Source: Candidatus Thiocaldithrix dubininis
Lineage (GTDB): Bacteria; Pseudomonadota; Gammaproteobacteria; Thiotrichales; Thiotrichaceae
Assembly (NCBI GenBank): GCA_029972135.1
Contig: CP124755.1
Coordinates: 2,539,991-2,603,990 of the forward strand
Direction of reading: 5' to 3'
Length of the DNA: 64,000 bases
Shown: positions 62,954 through 64,000 of the stretch, one piece after another
How positions within the stretch are numbered: position 1 is the first letter of the stretch
Layout of the letters: each line of letters begins with the position of its first letter
Translations under genes and position numbers: made by a program
The notes under the pieces: model-generated
The model's input: only the letters and a program-made list of their open reading frames with translations
What the model was told of the DNA's origin: nothing
The model's database searches: none

Positions 62954-63493
62954 TCAGGGTTTAGTTTGTATATCGTTTTGAAAATTCTTCAAATTATTCT
63001 GTAAGTTGCCTTGTAATTGTTTTAATTGTTGGCGCATATTGGCATCGGTATCCGACTGTCCTTTTGCCATTAAGTCATCTAGTTGTTGCACCACTACGCC
63101 CATTGTGCCATTTACCATAGAGCCCATTGTTTTCTGCACATCAATTTGCCAACCACTATCGGTTTTAAGCAGTAAGGTACGTAATGGGATTGCCATATCA
63201 GCTTTATCGCCGCGATATAACACAATCGCTACTTCCGCCACGGAATCTTTAATTTGAATTTCGCCGGATTCAAACCGCTTCGCTGCAATTTTTTGGTTAT
63301 TTAATAGAGGTAAAAATGCCTTGCTGCTACTGGTAATATAGGCTTCAGCATTTTGTGGCTGATTATCTAAAATAGCCTGCCAGAAGTTTTCGGTCACTTC
63401 GCGCACTTGCTGTGATTCTGAAGAAAAAATACAAGCCGATAAAGCCAAGACTAAACTTAAATACCCCAAGCCACGGTATAGTTGTTTTAACAT
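62954..63493 (-). CDS. Lipoprotein of unknown function (NTF2-like?)
   Basis: The 179-aa protein starts with a lipobox (LSLVLALSACIFS, Cys21). The mature part begins VREVTENFWQAILDNQPQNAEAYIT and continues with strands (VAEVAIVLYRGDKADMAIPLRTLLLKTDSGWQIDVQKTMG), a pattern similar to NTF2-like/DUF4878 lipoproteins. The C-terminal third is a Gln/Asn-rich helix (MRQQLKQLQGNLQNNLKNFQNDIQ). Its start overlaps the end of mtaB by 7 bases. Role unknown. Confidence 0.78.
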   Translation of the reverse strand: MLKQLYRGLGYLSLVLALSACIFSSESQQVREVTENFWQAILDNQPQNAEAYITSSSKAFLPLLNNQKIAAKRFESGEIQIKDSVAEVAIVLYRGDKADMAIPLRTLLLKTDSGWQIDVQKTMGSMVNGTMGVVVQQLDDLMAKGQSDTDANMRQQLKQLQGNLQNNLKNFQNDIQTKP

Positions 63494-64000
63494 ACTAATA
63501 ACCCACGCAAGGCGCTTTCAGTGGTATCAACCTGCTGCAAGTAAGTTTGGCTGATTTTATTACTTAAATCCAAGTGTTGATCTACTATTACCTGCACTTT
63601 GCAATAGTTCGGCGTATAGCCTGTAAACAGTTGTTGGGTTTCATTTAAGGGGCGTGCATATTCCCATAACACAGGCACAGTTTGCCCCACTTGCTGCTGC
63701 AAAAATGCTTGTTTATGCTGTTCGGCTAAGGCATGTAAGGCTTGGCTACGTTGCTTTTTCAGCGGCTCAGCCACTTGTTCTGGCAAACGAGCGGCTTTTG
63801 TACCTTCACGTTTGGAATAGCTGAAAATATGAATATGCCCGAATCCCATTTGTGCAACAAAATCCAAGGTTTGTTGCCAATCTTGTTCGGTTTCACCCGG
63901 AAAACCTACAATAATATCGGTGGTTACATTAAAATTTGGTACAAGCTGCCGGGCTTGGCTAATTAATTCGCTAAATTCAGTGGTTTTACAGCGCCGCGCC
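63487..64000 (-). CDS. mtaB: MtaB tRNA t6A methylthiotransferase, C-terminal part, truncated by the window edge
   Basis: MtaB converts t6A37 to ms2t6A37 in tRNA. The frame is open to the right edge; the N-terminal and cluster-binding parts are outside. The visible part includes NVTTDIIVGFPGETEQDWQQTLDFV, a radical-SAM family stretch, then MGFGHIHIFSYSKREGTKAARLPEQVAEPLKKQR and a TRAM-like end. The FSYSKREGTKAA region fits MtaB better than MiaB or RimO. Its end overlaps the lipoprotein gene by 7 bases. Confidence 0.9.
   Translation of the reverse strand, partial: ARRCKTTEFSELISQARQLVPNFNVTTDIIVGFPGETEQDWQQTLDFVAQMGFGHIHIFSYSKREGTKAARLPEQVAEPLKKQRSQALHALAEQHKQAFLQQQVGQTVPVLWEYARPLNETQQLFTGYTPNYCKVQVIVDQHLDLSNKISQTYLQQVDTTESALRGLLVC

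Overview
The window reads as chromosome of a Gram-negative gammaproteobacterium with about 45% GC, most likely a filamentous sulfur oxidiser of the Thiotrichales (Thiothrix/Thiolinea-like). The evidence is gammaproteobacterial gene order (mutY-yggX, a Lol permease/permease/ATPase cluster, exbBD-msbA-lpxK-ycaR-kdsB, yafS-rnhA-dnaQ next to mltD) together with a secreted protein that resembles sulfur globule proteins (59512-59955). The genus is an inference from recalled protein similarity; no search was run.

Layout. 1-567 is the end of coaBC. After a 705-base gap with two inverted repeats comes a tightly overlapping four-gene module (1273-4322): two small membrane proteins, an FtsK-like protein whose Walker A and B residues have been replaced, and a membrane-anchored muralytic-like protein. 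I know no described system of this composition. Then follow murJ, glycolate oxidase glcDEF, a structured intergenic element with a terminator, valS, tRNA-Gly(CCC), mutY-yggX, an alpha/beta hydrolase, lol genes, a DUF2062 protein and comEC, which is split by an intact IS982-family element with a 6-bp target duplication. gnd and an HflK/SPFH gene come next.

The accessory region is about 25.4-31.1 kb. An orphan tnpB (IS605-type) element abuts the 3' end of the SPFH gene and supplies its last codons. Next lie a gloA tail with its terminator, an N-terminal fragment that looks like an integron integrase, and a three-cassette integron. Each cassette ends in an attC site whose R'' core is the exact reverse complement of the R' core at that cassette's own left end. 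The cassettes carry (1) a PD-(D/E)XK-like nuclease with an unknown partner in an overlapping pair, (2) an unknown 382-aa protein, and (3) a GNAT acetyltransferase plus a BrnT/BrnA toxin-antitoxin pair.

From 31.1 kb on the content is mostly core: lipid A/KDO synthesis and transport, trmJ, two sodium-coupled transporters, smpB, a large secreted cadherin-repeat/glycoside-hydrolase-like protein, rpmB-rpmG, folK-folB, two glycine-zipper lipoproteins, a VWA protein, a partial type II secretion operon (gspEFGHIJK), oxyR, dnaQ, rnhA, a YafS-like methyltransferase, mltD, an FHA protein, 5-formyltetrahydrofolate cyclo-ligase, the sulfur-globule-like protein with a Trp-rich secreted neighbour, rlmJ, an EVE-domain protein, two envelope proteins and the C-terminal part of mtaB running off the right edge.
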